Positions 1 to 12,877 of a stretch of 64,000 bases of DNA are shown here, piece by piece; position 1 is the stretch's first letter; every line of letters begins with the position of its first letter. A program made the position numbers and the translations under genes. The stretch is from Anagrus nilaparvatae (taxonomy: Eukaryota > Arthropoda > Insecta > Hymenoptera > Mymaridae): contig JAKSXM010000007.1 of the NCBI GenBank assembly GCA_022575985.1, forward strand, positions 11,596,501 through 11,660,500, written 5' to 3'. The notes beneath the pieces are model-generated. The model did no database searches and was not told where the DNA came from. It worked only from the letters and a program-made list of their open reading frames with translations.

Positions 1-167
1 TTTTATATGGTAACTGAAAATATTCAAATAATTTAAAACATAATTTTTTTGTCAAAGATATAAACTTAAATATTTTGGGCTACATGGTAGTTTGAAGTCG
101 TTGAGAATAAAAGATAGGGTAAAAATAAATAAAAAAACAAAAAAAAAGAACATTTTAAACACAATTT

Positions 168-375
168 TTTTTGCATGGAACATGTTTACTTACAGAGCTA
201 GGTATAATGCAAATTTTATGCAACATTACAATACAATTCGCCGTTTTTATAACTTGTAATTACCACCATTACTAGATTTAATTTTAAACTCAAACTATTC
301 TGAGTCCCTAAATCGAAAATATTCCAAGTCCCTTAATAAAAATCATCACAAGTCCCTAACAAACTATATATTATG
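168..375 (-). repeat. Fragment of the CATGGAACATGTT repeat family
   Basis: The stretch starts with catggaacatgttta and runs through agtccctaaatcg-type segments. Read on the minus strand it aligns with 57225-57375 (shared gggactcagaatagttt-like and ggtaattacaag-like blocks). It is a truncated copy without the G-run end, just upstream of the first Ir93a exon visible here. Confidence 0.6.
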
Positions 376-415
376 ATTATTGGAATTTATTTTATCCTTT
401 AAGCTCGAGATACAG

Positions 416-3400
416 TGAGTAAAGTTCTAAAAGCATTATCAATTGAATTACCAGATAAAAAATTATCATTATCATCAAGAACAATATTTTCATTAAAATT
501 AGATAAAGAAGATAATAGTGTTAGAAAGGAACTATACAAAACATTGTCAGATTTTGATGAAGATAAACTTGGAAAAAAATTTATTGTTATTATTAATGCT
601 GAAACTGTCGTTTCTGTTATGGAAGTTGTAAGTTTTATTTATCCTTTTTATAATTACAAAAATTATCTATGGATATTTTTAAAACAAATGAGTTTTTGAC
701 TGATGCTCGGGTCTTCAAACTGGTTCCAAAGTATTTTATTTTTAAAGTACTTTAAATAAGCCTCGTGGCTAATATTTAGATCCAATTTTTGTTTTTTAGC
801 AGCCTAAACGAACGAAAGTCGTTTTTTGTCTATTTTTAAAATGGAAGGCTAATATTTATTTTATCAAGAAAAATATTTTCTTTTCATATCCTGATAGGAA
901 GTTTCCTGGAAAATTCGGTTCTGGGATTCAAAGTTAATTTTGCATGTTAATTTTGCACAAAAATACGCAAAATATGATTCTTTTTTAAATGCCAATTTTT
1001 CAAAAGAATATAAATAAATAATATTCTTATGGAACTTAAATTACTTCACTTCGTGAAGTCTATTTTTTAAAAATGTAAAAATTTTATAAAAATTAGTTCT
1101 ATATTGTAAAAGTGGCCAAAAAGTAAAATATTTTGTAATAAATTTGAAGACTGGATCATCAGTTTATGACTCATTCGATTTGAAAACAGCCATTCAATTC
1201 TTCATATTGTAAACAAAGGCTAGATCTTTGAAATTGGTACGCACAGATAATCAATGGTTATACGTTATTACTGGTGCTAGAAATGATTCAGTTAATATTT
1301 CATCAATTGCTCCAATTTTAGCAGAAGGAGAAAATATAGCATTTATTTATAATAATACTAATATTACCAGCGAAAGTGATTGCAACGTAATCTATCAATT
1401 TTTATTATAATTTCTTAATGCTCGCTTAAAAATAATTCAATTTTTTTTTTAACCAGATGGGATTAAAATGTCACATAAAAGAATTAGTGTCAGCATTAGC
1501 TATAAGTTTAGAAAATTCACTAATGAGTGAACGCGAATTATATGAACTTGTTACTGAAGAAGAATTTGAAATTGTTAGGTTATCAAAAGCAGAACGGAAA
1601 AATGAAATTATTAAAGGAATAAGTGTAAATTAAAATTTGAAAAATTTGAAAAATTTTATTACACAAATTTTAATAATATTTTTTTTAGAAAGAACTCGCA
1701 TTGGCACGTTCTGAATCTGAAGGAAGTTGTGGCCAATGTATTTCTTGGAAAGTAGCATCAGCAATAACATGGGGTGCATCATTTCATAAAAATAAAGAAC
1801 TCGAAGGTGATATAATACATACAGGTACTTGGACACCTGGCCCTGGTTCAAATATGTCTGAGCCATTATTTCCCCATATTGCTCAAGGTTTTAGAGGAAT
1901 TAATTTACCTATTGCTACTTACCATGTATATAAATCATTTGTATTTGACAAAGAAAAAAATCAATTGTCTCTTACTCAGAAATAATTAAATTTTTCTTAA
2001 TTTCAGAATCCTCCTTGGCAAATTGTTAAATATCCATATCCAGGAGTTGTAGAATATGAAGGATTGACTATCAATATTTTAAAATTTTTAAGTGAAAAAC
2101 TTAATTTTACTTATACTATACAATTATTTCAAAGTAATTTTACAAATGTAACTAAAGATAATCGTAATGAAGAAGAAAAGGTATATAGGATTCATATTTT
2201 TATTATAGAAAAAATTAATATTCAAAATTTATTTATTACCATTGCTTGTGAATTAATAAAATATATTTACAAAGTTTTTGCTATCACTAACAACTAAAAC
2301 AAATACTTATAGTTGGTTACTTAAAAGCTCTGCCTTAAGGGTGTGCAGTTACCCGAATTTTCGGTACCCGATCCGAAATTTCGGTTTTTTTCGGGTATAC
2401 ACAAAAATCTTCAGAGGTTCATAAGTAAAGTTTTGAATCGAAAATTTCCCTGTCATTATTCATTCATTGGCCAGAAAAATAAAGACTGGTTCAAAGTGCA
2501 CGTGAATTACGTCTTCATTTAGGATACTTTAAATTGCAATCTGGAACATTATTTTTTTTTGGACAAGGGTTGTAAACATTTTTTTTTCTTCGTGGATGAG
2601 TCAACGTACATTAAATATCGGTTAAATGTACTCTATAATTTTTCTTTTGGTTAAAATATAGCTTTTATTTTAAATTCGATAAAATAGCAACAAAAAAATT
2701 TATAACCGGTTTGTGTAACTACACAACCAACGAGCATGGAACATGTTCACTCATAACAGTAATAAATCAAAAAACCGAAATTACAATAAATCCCGAAATA
2801 TTAATTATCTTAAGTCCATAAATTTAAAGTATTCTAAGTTCTTAATTGTTCTAACCTGAATCCCACTTCAAATTATTCTAAGTCCCTAAATCGAAAATAT
2901 TCAAAGTCCATTTCACCCCCCCCCCCCCTCTAAAAACGTCACTTTTTCAACCCCCCCACTGCCGAGCCAGACTTTTTCGAATACCCCATCCTATGAACAT
3001 TTTCCATGTTAAAAATATCAAATTCCTACAAGTCATTATTATTATTTCAAAAATTAAGAAAATAAACACAAATTCATTTAAATATTTTAGGTATTAATAG
3101 ATTTACCTTTATTTTCCACATCACGAGAAGTACCAGGAAAAATTTTAGATTTAATATCATCAAAAGAAATTTTCTTAGCAGCATGTGCATTATCTGTTCG
3201 TGAAAATAAAAATAATATCAATTACACATCAATAATATCATCACAAGTTTTTACATTATTATCTGCAAAACCAGGTACTTTATCAAGGGTTTTTCTTTTT
3301 GTTGCACCTTACGAACTGGATGTAAGTTTATTTTAATTAATTAATTTTTTACTTAAAAAACTTGATAAAATATTTGACCAATTTTTACAACAGACATGGA

Positions 3401-5465
3401 TTTTATTAATTTGTACAATAATTGCTGTTAGTGTGATATTATACTTTATGGTAAAATTTACTGCTAAACCACTTTCGTATAATGAATCTCCTCAATTAAC
3501 AACTTTATGGCAATGTGGATGGTACATTTATGGTGCATTATTACAACAAGGTAAAATAATTATAAAATTTCCGAAAAAAAATTTAATTAACTTAATTACA
3601 ATAAAATTAAAGGTGGAGCATTATTACCAACAGCAGATAGCGTACGTATGGTAATTGGTAGTTGGTGGTTAATAGTAATAATAATAGTAGCAACATATTC
3701 TGGTAATTTAATATCATTTTTAACATTTCCATCAACTGATTCACCAATCGTTAATTTTGATAATTTAATTGAGCGTCAAGATGAATTTACATGGGGTTAT
3801 CCAAATGGTAGTGTTATTCAATCAATACTTAATTCTGTTGATGAACCAATTTATGATGATATTTTATCTGGTGCTGAAAAACATAATACAACTGATTTTT
3901 TTATGTTAATTGATCGTATTAAAAATGATAATCATGTATTAATCGATTGGAGAAGTTCATTAAGTTTTATTATGAAAATGGATTTGAATAAAACTGAATC
4001 ATGTAATTTTTATTTGAGTAACGAAAATTATTTTCATGAAAACTTGGCCATGATTATGAGTGGTGATAGTCCTTATTTATCATTAATTAATGAAGAGTAA
4101 GATTTAATTTAATTAATTTGAGATTTAAATTTATAATTTTTATTATTTTATGTAGGATCGAAAGAATGCGCGAAGCAGGTTTAATTAAAAAATGGACAAC
4201 TGATTTATTACCAATGAAAGATCATTGTTCTGATATTTTGGATTCGATGCAAGAAGCTACTAACCATAAAGTTAACATGGAAGATATGGAAGGAATTTTT
4301 TATGTTCTATTTATAGGTATTTTTTATATTTTTAATAACAAGGTTTATAAGGAACAAAATTTTTTTGATCATATTTAAAAGTTTAGATCAACTGAATTTC
4401 AATCTATTATTTATTAAGGAATTCAACCTTATTTGGATAGTTAATACTCCAGTCAAATCGCGAGGGGAGGGGGGTGTATTTTCACTGGCCAACATAAGAT
4501 TTGTTTTCTATATGTTTTTTGGGTCGCTGATCACGAACATCGGGGTCTTTTCCGGGAGATATTTTCAGAACACCCTTAAATTTGCAAAAACTACCCCCTA
4601 TCCCCAAAAAAGGGATTTTATTATATATTAGCAAACTGAGTTTCTAGATTTAGCCAAGAATTGGTCTAAGAGGGTTTTTTGGGTCGCTAATTAAGAATTA
4701 GAGGTAATTTTTTATGAATAATTAATATTTCACCTTTAAATTTATAGCAGACACTCCTTTTAGGGGTATTTGTTGCTAATTTAGTGGTGGAATATTAATT
4801 ATTCACAAAAATTCCCCCACATTCTTGATTAGCGACCCAAAAAACCCGTATGGACTTAATATGGTCGCTCAAAGTGCAAAAATAGCAACAAAACCCTTTT
4901 AGGGGTTGTTTATGCTAATTTAAGGTTTAAATATTAATTATTTATATAAAATTATCTCATATTCTTAATTAACGACCCAAAAAACTCTCTTAAACAAATT
5001 CTTGGCTAAATTTACAAACTCAGATTTATCAAAAAAATCCTTTTTTGGGGGTAGTTTTTGCAAATTTAGGGGTTTCCGAAAATATCTCCCGGAAAAGACC
5101 CAATTTTCGTGATCAGCGACTCAAAAATATATAGTAGAGTAAATCTCATGTTGGACAGTAAAATTACACCCTAAACCGCGATTTGATTGGAGTAAAAAGG
5201 ATAATTTTACAATTTATTATACTTGAATCGTACAAAAAAATAACTGATTTAATAAATTTTGTTTCTTACTTATATAAAAAAATTTGAAGCATATATAATG
5301 AAAAATAATTTGGAAAGATAATAAATAAAAAATATTTGACTGAAATTTTTATTACTTATTTTAACAGGTTTCGGATTAGCCTTTCTGCTATTAATTTTCG
5401 AATTTGCAGCATATAAAAGAAAAAAATACATCGAAAGTAAAATAGTAATGCCATTTGCATCATAA
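416..5465 (+). CDS. Ir93a: Ionotropic receptor, Ir93a-like (3' ten exons; 5' end outside window)
   Basis: Likely a co-receptor subunit of the IR family, a membrane cation channel related to ionotropic glutamate receptors; in insects Ir93a works with Ir25a in thermo- and hygrosensation. I place exons at 416-627, 1219-1386, 1457-1624, 1689-1925, 2007-2180, 3091-3321, 3394-3550, 3613-4096, 4156-4316 and 5368-5465; all junctions are GT-AG and phases agree. About 696 residues are visible, so some 170-200 N-terminal residues lie upstream. The order is: amino-terminal region; ligand-binding lobe S1 with [14 protein letters not shown]1 in exon 3394-3550; pore segment [17 protein letters not shown]2 with [13 protein letters not shown]; lobe S2; M3 (GIFYVLFIG then [13 protein letters not shown]) split by the last intron. 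The introns at 2181-3090 and 4317-5367 hold repeat DNA. Ir93a is my best match; another conserved IR such as Ir21a is the alternative. Confidence 0.82.
2336..2560 (+). repeat. Fragment of the GTGTGCGG-TACCCG repeat family
   Basis: Lies in an Ir93a intron. It begins gtgtgcagttacccg, has ttcggtacccgatccg and then aaatttccctgtcatta. The same order of motifs occurs at 32432-32600, the outer arm of the large foldback there. Only one end is present here. Confidence 0.55.
2700..2990 (-). repeat. CATGGAACATGTT family copy with C-run end
   Basis: Starts ataaccggtttgtgtaac, then acgagcatggaacatgtt, agtccctaaatcgaaaat blocks and two long C runs (about 2917-2930 and 2952-2958). The first 50 bases are the reverse complement of 54412-54460, the end of the copy nested in the hAT element. 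It lies in the Ir93a intron 2181-3090. Confidence 0.6.
4444..5195. repeat. Foldback element in last Ir93a intron
   Basis: Imperfect long inverted repeat centred near 4821. tactccagtcaaatcgcg at the left pairs with cgcgatttgattggagta at 5178-5195, and gtcgctgatcac (4523) with gtgatcagcgac (5109-5120). Inside are repeated modules with gggtcgct-aat-aagaat and aaaaggggt-type blocks, shared with the foldback at 27001-28474. The intron remains plausible because both splice sites lie outside the element. Confidence 0.75.
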
Positions 5466-5474
5466 AATAAGAAC

Positions 5475-5480
5475 AATAAA
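5475..5480 (+). promoter_or_regulatory. Candidate poly(A) signal of Ir93a
   Basis: AATAAA ten bases after the TAA stop at 5463-5465. In DNA this AT-rich the motif is common, so position is the main support. Confidence 0.4.
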
Positions 5481-6569
5481 ATTTTAATAAGTTAGGCATT
5501 TAAAAAATAAAGTGTATACTGTTATTTTAAAGATTCTTGGATGTTAAACACGATTCCGAAAAAATTTCGATTAACATGACTAAATTTTTGTCATTCATTA
5601 CGTTAAAGTATTCAAAAATATACTTTACGTGTAATTTTATTGAATTTTCATTCTGGCTTGAATATTTATGCAAATTCTGTGAAAATTACTAACTCAAGCA
5701 AAATTGAAGCAGAACAACCTGATAGCGTATCTGTAAATATGATAGTATTTTTTATTCCTGGTTGCAAAAATTTAACATCAAAATATGAAATCTAAACAGG
5801 TTCAAAATATTATTAATCAAAAAAATATCAATTTTTATCACTTTGTTACTCTGGACCAAAAATATCTAGTTAAATCATATCAATATTGAAACAATATTTT
5901 TAATATCTATTTCCTATGTAATTAATAAAACAATGTACAAACTTAATACAATTCACAGACACCATAATATTGTACTATTGAATTGCAAATAAACGATTTT
6001 TTTTTGGAAAATAAATTTTATTTACATAATTTCAATTAAAAAAAGAAAAAAAAAAACAGCATCAAATAATTAACTTTTTTTTTAAAAATAATTACAACAT
6101 AAATGGACCTCCCTCCTTAAAAATTTTTTTTGTATTCCATTGTTTTCCAATTTTATGATTATCATTTACGTATTACTATTTAGCAATGGGTCACTTTTTT
6201 TTATATAAAAAAAAAAGTCACGGAATATAATCTATAGAGAAATAATTATCCTTTTTAATCACATAATAGGTAATTATTTATTTTATTTCTTTTTATCTTA
6301 TTTTACATAAACATCCTTTTTATTTCTTTTTTTTTAATTTACTTTTTTTTTTTATAAAAAAAGGTATTAAAATAGGTACTTACACATTTTCTAAATAAAA
6401 AAATTTATTTATGAACTAATTGATTTCTTTTATTTTCTTTTGTTTATAAATGTAAATATTATTACTAAATTTATACTTTCTTATTTTAAGTAAAAAAAGG
6501 ATATTATAATATTTATTGTCTTTCTTTTAGTTTAATTAAAATATTTGAATATTAGATAAATTGTTAAAA
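5481..6569. other. Intergenic, no gene seen
   Basis: AT-rich sequence with A and T runs. No coding-like reading frame, RNA gene or clear repeat structure was found. Confidence 0.5.
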
Positions 6570-8890
6570 GAGGGCCTAGAAGATTGAATCTGGATACAGG
6601 GTCATGTTTCCTAATCGGGGTGATTTTTTCACAAACTTTTTATATATACTTAAAATATATATGAGCAATTATTTTAAAAGTGCTACTTAATTTGAGCCTG
6701 GAATCGTAATTTTTTTTTTTTAGGGCACATCGATATGACCCGTGTTTTCAGTTAGTTTGAACCTTCAGAAAACCGAAAAAAATCGTGAACAGGAAATCGG
6801 CGGTAGGTGCCAAAAAGATTTTTTCACTTTTATGTCAAAAACCGTATTTTTCGTATCTGAGCTACCCCAAATTTTTAAAATAACTTTTTAGGTAAATAAA
6901 ATTTAAAAAAATAAATAAGAAAATCTGATTGCCAGGGAAAAACCACTCCAGAAGAAAAAAAAACTTATCTTTTTACGATGAAATTTAGCCAAGCTATCTT
7001 CAATTTAAAATTTTGCTTAAATTCGTCTTAAAAAAGATTGAAATTTTATTGAAAAAAGCCTGTTTCTGAACTTTAAACATGCATTACTCGCTTGATTTTC
7101 ATCGTAAAATAATAATTTTTTTTTTAAAATCGATTAATTTTTCCCTATAAATTCATTTCTTTATGAAAAAAATCATTTTCATGTACCGAATTTCAATTTT
7201 TAGGTCAAAAGCCTTTGAAAACTGTAAGTAACAAAATTTACTTAACACAGTTTTTGACCTAAAAATTGAAATTTGGTCAATAAAAATGATTTCTTTCTTG
7301 AAGAAATGAATACTCAGGGAAAAATTAATTGATTTAAAAAAAAATTTATTATTTTACGATGAAAATCAAGCGAGTAATGCATGTTTAAAGTTCAGAAACA
7401 GGCTTTTTTCAATCAAATTTCAATGTTTTTTAAGACAAATTTGAGCAAAATCTTAAATTGACGATAACCTTGCTAAATTTCATCGTAAAAAGATAAGTTT
7501 TTTTTCCTTCTGGAGTGGTTTTTCCCTGGCAATCAGATTTTCTTATTTATTTTTTTAAATTTTATTTACCTAAAAAGTTATTTTAAAAATTTGGGGTAGC
7601 TCAGATACGAAAAATATGGTTTTTGACATAAAAGTGAAAAAATCTTTTTGGCACCTACCGCCGATTTCCTGTTCACGATTTTTTTCGGTTTTCTGAAGGT
7701 TCAAACTAACTGAAAACACGGGTCATGTCGATGTGCCCTAAAAAAAAAATTACGATTCCAGGCTCAAATTAAGTAGCACTTTTAAAATAATTGCTCATAT
7801 ATACGTTTTCTGTGAAATTTTCAGCCCTCTAGGTGCTCAGGAAGCTGAGTTACACCCAAAAGAAGCTTTTTAGATTTCTTCGGTTTTTTCAAAATTTTTA
7901 TTTTTTTTTAAATAAATTTTTAAAATTGACTAAATGATTAAAAAAATAGTATGAAGATATAAAAAGTTGCAAAAGTTGTAGTCATTTTTTGCCAAAAATA
8001 GTCATTTGATTTACTGACTATAACGGTAAGCGAATTACTGATAAGAAAATGCGGTTTCGGGGTTTAAAAGCTGATACATACACACGAAAAGAGGACCAAT
8101 CAAAAGGTATTTGGTTGACATACAAGGTAGCATCGAAATTAAAAATGTAGCCTAAAAAACCCTATATTATAGCATAGAATTTGATAGGGGGTCTAATTTC
8201 TAGGCACAGGACGCCCATTTAGGTAAACTGATGGTACGGGAGATATTTTTGCAACTACATGCCCCTTGTTACTTTAAATATGATATAATCCAAAAACCTC
8301 AAATTTTTAAAATTTATAGAAAGCATAAAAAAGTCAAAATTTAATTTTACAAAATTTAATTTTAACGTTGAAGTTTTGTTTAAAAATCCACTATTATACT
8401 TTTGGCGCTTGTTAAAGGGCATACAACCACCAAGCCACATTTATCACAGCAGAATATATAGTATTTAAACCTATTTTATCAATGTTTGAGCCCTCTAAAA
8501 GTTGTGACTTTTTAGTCATTAAAATTCTCCCGTTCTCAGCCTAAAATAGTCATTTTGAGCTACTAAGAGGCAAAATTTCAAAAAACTAATTTCAGATTCA
8601 GATTCAGCGGGAAATTTTATAACTTTTTATGTCTTGGTACTATTTTTTTTAATCATCTAGTCAATTTAAAAAATTTATTTAAAAAAAAAAATAATAAAAA
8701 TTTTGAAAAAACCGAAGAAATTTAAAAAGCTTCATTTTGATGTAACTTGGCTTCCTGAGCATCTAGAGGGCTGAAAATTTCACAGAAAACATGTTATATA
8801 TATAATAAGGTGGTAAAAAAATCTGCCCCATCAAAAGATATGATTTGGTAAGGTTGTCACCCGGTATCAAGAATGACTCATAACTTAGAA
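6570..8890. repeat. Composite long inverted repeat (two palindromes in an outer pair)
   Basis: First palindrome 6655-7806 is centred near 7230: tcgtatctgagctacc (6851) pairs with ggtagctcagatacga (7595-7610), and the arms are nearly perfect for about 570 bp. Second palindrome 7801-8800 is centred near 8298: ttttctgtgaaattttcagc (7808) pairs with gctgaaaatttcacagaaaa (about 8770-8789). Diverged outer arms (about 6570-6660 and 8790-8880) suggest that the whole is one element with a foldback inserted. No open reading frame of transposase type is visible. Confidence 0.75.
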
Positions 8891-10203
8891 ATAAAAAAAG
8901 ATATAGCAGAACCTAAAAAGCCTCATTTTAAGCTTTTAAAAATTATAGATTGGGGTTTTCCGAAAACCAAACCTCAAGAACGATTTCAGCGGGAAATTTG
9001 GTATAGGGACTTCTAGTGAAAAAATGTTTTTAATTCCAAGAAATTTCTTCCAAAGAATGACGGGAAAAATTGAGGAATACCGAAAAAATTTGTTTGGGCA
9101 TAACTCAGACATTTTGAGACTTAGTGGAATTTGGTGGAAATAAATATTTTTGGTATCGATTCGATGTGCAGCACTCCCCTTTTTGTAAACTTAGAGATAA
9201 CTTTTGAGAGGGCAATCTGGCAGATAATAAAGATTTAACGAATTTTACCTCATAAAACTTTTGCTTTTTGGTTTCGAATTTTTCAAAAAGAGACTTCACA
9301 ATGAAGGACAATTTTTACTTTACACAAGTTTAACAGTGTTATTTAATTACATCATTCAGCCTCCAAAAATTGATATTCTTATTACTCATAGAACAGAAAT
9401 AATTTTATCTCAAGTAGATTTTTACTAATTGTAAATTTCACTTCTAACTTTACTGTACTCGTTAAACCCTTAAAGAACCAGTTTCATAAATTACAATACC
9501 TCCAAATTAAATTTTTAATATTTGATACATAATTACATTAAAAAAAGTAATTAATATTTTTAATTAAACAATAATTAATTTTCCAATTAAAAAAAAAAAA
9601 AAAAAATTAATTTAGCTACGTACTTACCATAATAACGTTAATTAAAACCAAATCAAAAAATAAAAGAAAAATGTATTTTTAATAAATTATATAATCAAAA
9701 AAAAAAAAAACATAATCTTAAACGTATAATCATTAAAAAAAAGGACATTAACATTATGGCAATTGTATTATAAAATATATATATATATATATATATATAA
9801 TCACACAGGATTATCCAGTGTCTTGTAACGACCTTGTTTATTTTACATTTTAAAGTATAGAAGAAGAATAAGAAAAAAAAAATCCCTGAAAGTTAAAGTT
9901 TTATTTATTTATTATTATTATTATTAGTAATGGTGCTTTTTAGAAATAATAGAAAAAATATAATACCATGCAAATATTATAATAGTCAGTACTCTTGTGT
10001 TATTCGTTTAGTGAACGTTCATATTTTTATTCGATCTTTTAAATAAGTTTTACTGTATTTTTATCTTGTTTGTGTTTTTTTTTAATTTTAAATAAGACAT
10101 GCAAACTTTTATTTGAGCATTTATGTAGTTAAGTTTAAAGTTGAAAAAATAGAATTTTTTTTTTTTGAACTTTACTAGTTTATTTTGTGAAAATATTTGA
10201 AAT
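8891..10203. other. Intergenic, no gene seen; (AT)n tract near 9773-9799
   Basis: AT-rich DNA with A runs and one TA dinucleotide microsatellite. The part to about 9310 resembles foldback interior sequence in style. I see no gene. Confidence 0.45.
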
Positions 10204-12877
10204 ATGGCTAATATTACATGGATTTATTTTATGTCAATTTTTTTATTACAATGTAATGGTTTATATATATTTTATTATTTATAAATTACTCATATGAGAA
10301 ATTTTATTTCATATATGGACTAATCCAGCAAATTAAATTTTTTTTTTAAGGATCAGTAGTTTAAATTTTGGGTGTTAAGATTTTGATAGAATATACGTTA
10401 TTTTTTTGTTATTTTTAAATTTAACGCTTTAGTTGAGTATTGAATTATATGCGGTTGTGCTAATTGAACTTTAACCGTGGAGCAAAGGTAATAAGAAGGG
10501 CGATAATAAGTGTAATAATAATAAGCGTGGCCATATATGGGTTATGAAGTACTCAGGACTTGCTTGCAATTTTTTGGTGTCTAGTGGCCCACAATAGGAA
10601 TTTTTGAGTTACTGGTTTCTTATGTTTTTTGGATCACTATATACACGAATATTACACATTCGTTATACACATTCGTTATTACAGGGAATGATCCAGTTGC
10701 CCACACAAAATATGTTTAAAGATCCGCAGAAATTATCTAAAGTTATTTATTGGGGAAAATTGGCTTGTTTCATGTAAAAACGGATATCATGCTCCGCGTC
10801 TTCACTGACCCAAAAATGAGTACCCGGTGGAAAAATTCGATTGACCTGCACTGCATAAAAAGTGACTACGAAACAAGGTTCTATTTTAGGTTACTTCGCT
10901 TGAATTTTGCTTAAATTATTGAAAATTTAAGCATTTTCTTGTGATTTCAAGAAGATTACATTGAATAGAATATTAAAATCTTTGCATAAATTTTGCATGA
11001 AAATTCAAACTAACGGTATTTAATTAAAGTTTCAATTTTTTTGTGAAAAAGTCCGAAAAAGAAGAAAACGCTTTTCAGATTTATTTCATGCCAATATAAA
11101 AATAAGGATTGCAGCAAAACAAATTACAGTGTTCATATTTCATATTGTAAATAAATAATTTTTTCATTTCAGATAAAAATAAAATATTTAGTCAGTTTCA
11201 AAATAGAAAGATTTTTATAAATTTGATGCAATACTTGGGTTCAAAAAAATAAAAAAATTCCAAAATTTTTTTTCTTCAGAATTTGATTCTCCTACAGTCC
11301 AAAATAAACGAACATCAAATTCCCAATAATGTTATGTAATTTTTTAGTTAGTAAAAAATTCTAGAAAAGATGTTATAATTTTCAAAAAACAAAAAAAAAA
11401 TTTCTCTGACGACAATGGCTGGATCAGTCAATATATAAAATAATTATTTCAACTAGCTTATAATATGCATACTCATTTATCTATTTTCCATTCAATTTTT
11501 ATCTTTATTTATCGTTTCACATTTTATTTTAAAATCATCAAAAAAAAGTATCTGTTGTTCATTTTGTGCACTCATTGAAATTTAAGTAGTTAGAGGACGA
11601 GTTTGGTTAGACAATTTAGTGTATTACATGTAAGCTATAATAGCATAAATAAACTGTTTGTTGTTTATTAAAATTAAAAATTCTCGATTATTTTATTTTT
11701 TATGCACTGTAACTTCTCTTTTTATATTTAATAAAACACACAATAATTATAAATGTCACGATAAATAAATAAATAAAAAAAAAACGAATAATTAAAAAAG
11801 TTTTTCCAGCACCAAGTAAAGCACGATACAACGATTTTTATTCATATTATGAACCATGGCCAAGACAAGATAATCGTAGACCAATTGAAATAATGACTGA
11901 TGTTATTAACGACATTGGTTTAAGAATACTTCATCAATATTCTGGTAACGGTAACATCGCATTTTCACCAACTGGTATTGGATTTGTTATCGCTGCGTTA
12001 TACGAAGGTTCAAATGGCAGAAGCAGACAACAAATTGTTGATTATACTGGTTTACCACGTGATAAAAATACTGTGAGAAATGGTTTACGTGATATTCATA
12101 CTAGGTTAAGGGTTAGTGAACGTTTTCTTTTTGGATCTAAAAAAAATTATTATTTAGGAGTATATTTTTTATTATCTTTTATTTAGATGTATCTCAATCC
12201 AGATGGTTTTTTGGGAGGTTTAAATTTAAATCGCGAAAATACAAGTTTAAGGCCAGAATATGAAGATGTTTTAAAATTTTATGGATTTGATCTTTCAATG
12301 GATCTTTCAAATGTCGCAATGAATGATTCTTCAAATTTTGGACTCAAAAGTGCGAGAGTTTCAACTCCAATGCCACCAATGTTTGGTAACGATTCAATGA
12401 CAACAACAATGATAACAACAAACAATGGAAATTCATCAACAATGGGAACGTCTATGATGAATACAACAAATGCTCAAAATACTACAACGCCTCAAGCTGC
12501 TACAACTCAAACAACACAAGCTCCAACTAATGCAGCCCCATCAACTTTAGCTGCTAGTGCTTCAAATCAACAAACAACTTTAGCTGCTAGTGCTTCAAAT
12601 ACACAAACTACTCAAGTATCGAGTAGTGGAACTACGATGTCTACGACTACAGAAATTGTTACAACGACGCCTACGACTACAGAAATTATTACAACGTTGC
12701 CTACGACTACAGAAGTTGTTACAACACAAAAACCTACTACTACAACGTTTTACATGACTACAGGTGTAAATGATTTAGACGAAATTGCTACTGTGGCTCA
12801 AGCTACTTTTATTCCATTTATGGATGATGGTGCAAGGCGAAAAAGAAGTACTGATGGTTTTTTTCACAGTTATCCTG
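10204..12877 (+). CDS. Secreted serpin with Thr-rich insertion, 5' part only
   Basis: Serine protease inhibitor fold, N-terminal half. Proposed exons are 10204-10258 (signal peptide, MANITWIYFMSIFLLQCN), 11810-12111 and 12187-12877; phases 1, 0 and 1 agree and each ends at a GT donor (GTTTAT, GTTAGT, GTAAGT). Serpin features: DVINDIGLRILHQYS (helix A type), NIAFSPTGIGFVIAALYEGS (helix B, shutter region), GRSRQQIV, then NPDGFLGGLNLNRENT and RPEYEDVLKFYGFD. Residues from about 12360 to 12750 form a low-complexity Thr/Ser/Ala/Asn insertion with TTTEI-TT repeats, likely O-glycosylated. After it comes ARRKRS, a dibasic, furin-like site. The rest of the fold, including the reactive-centre loop, should follow the GTAAGT donor at 12878 but was not found. 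The signal exon is inferred from phase and hydrophobicity. Confidence 0.72.
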
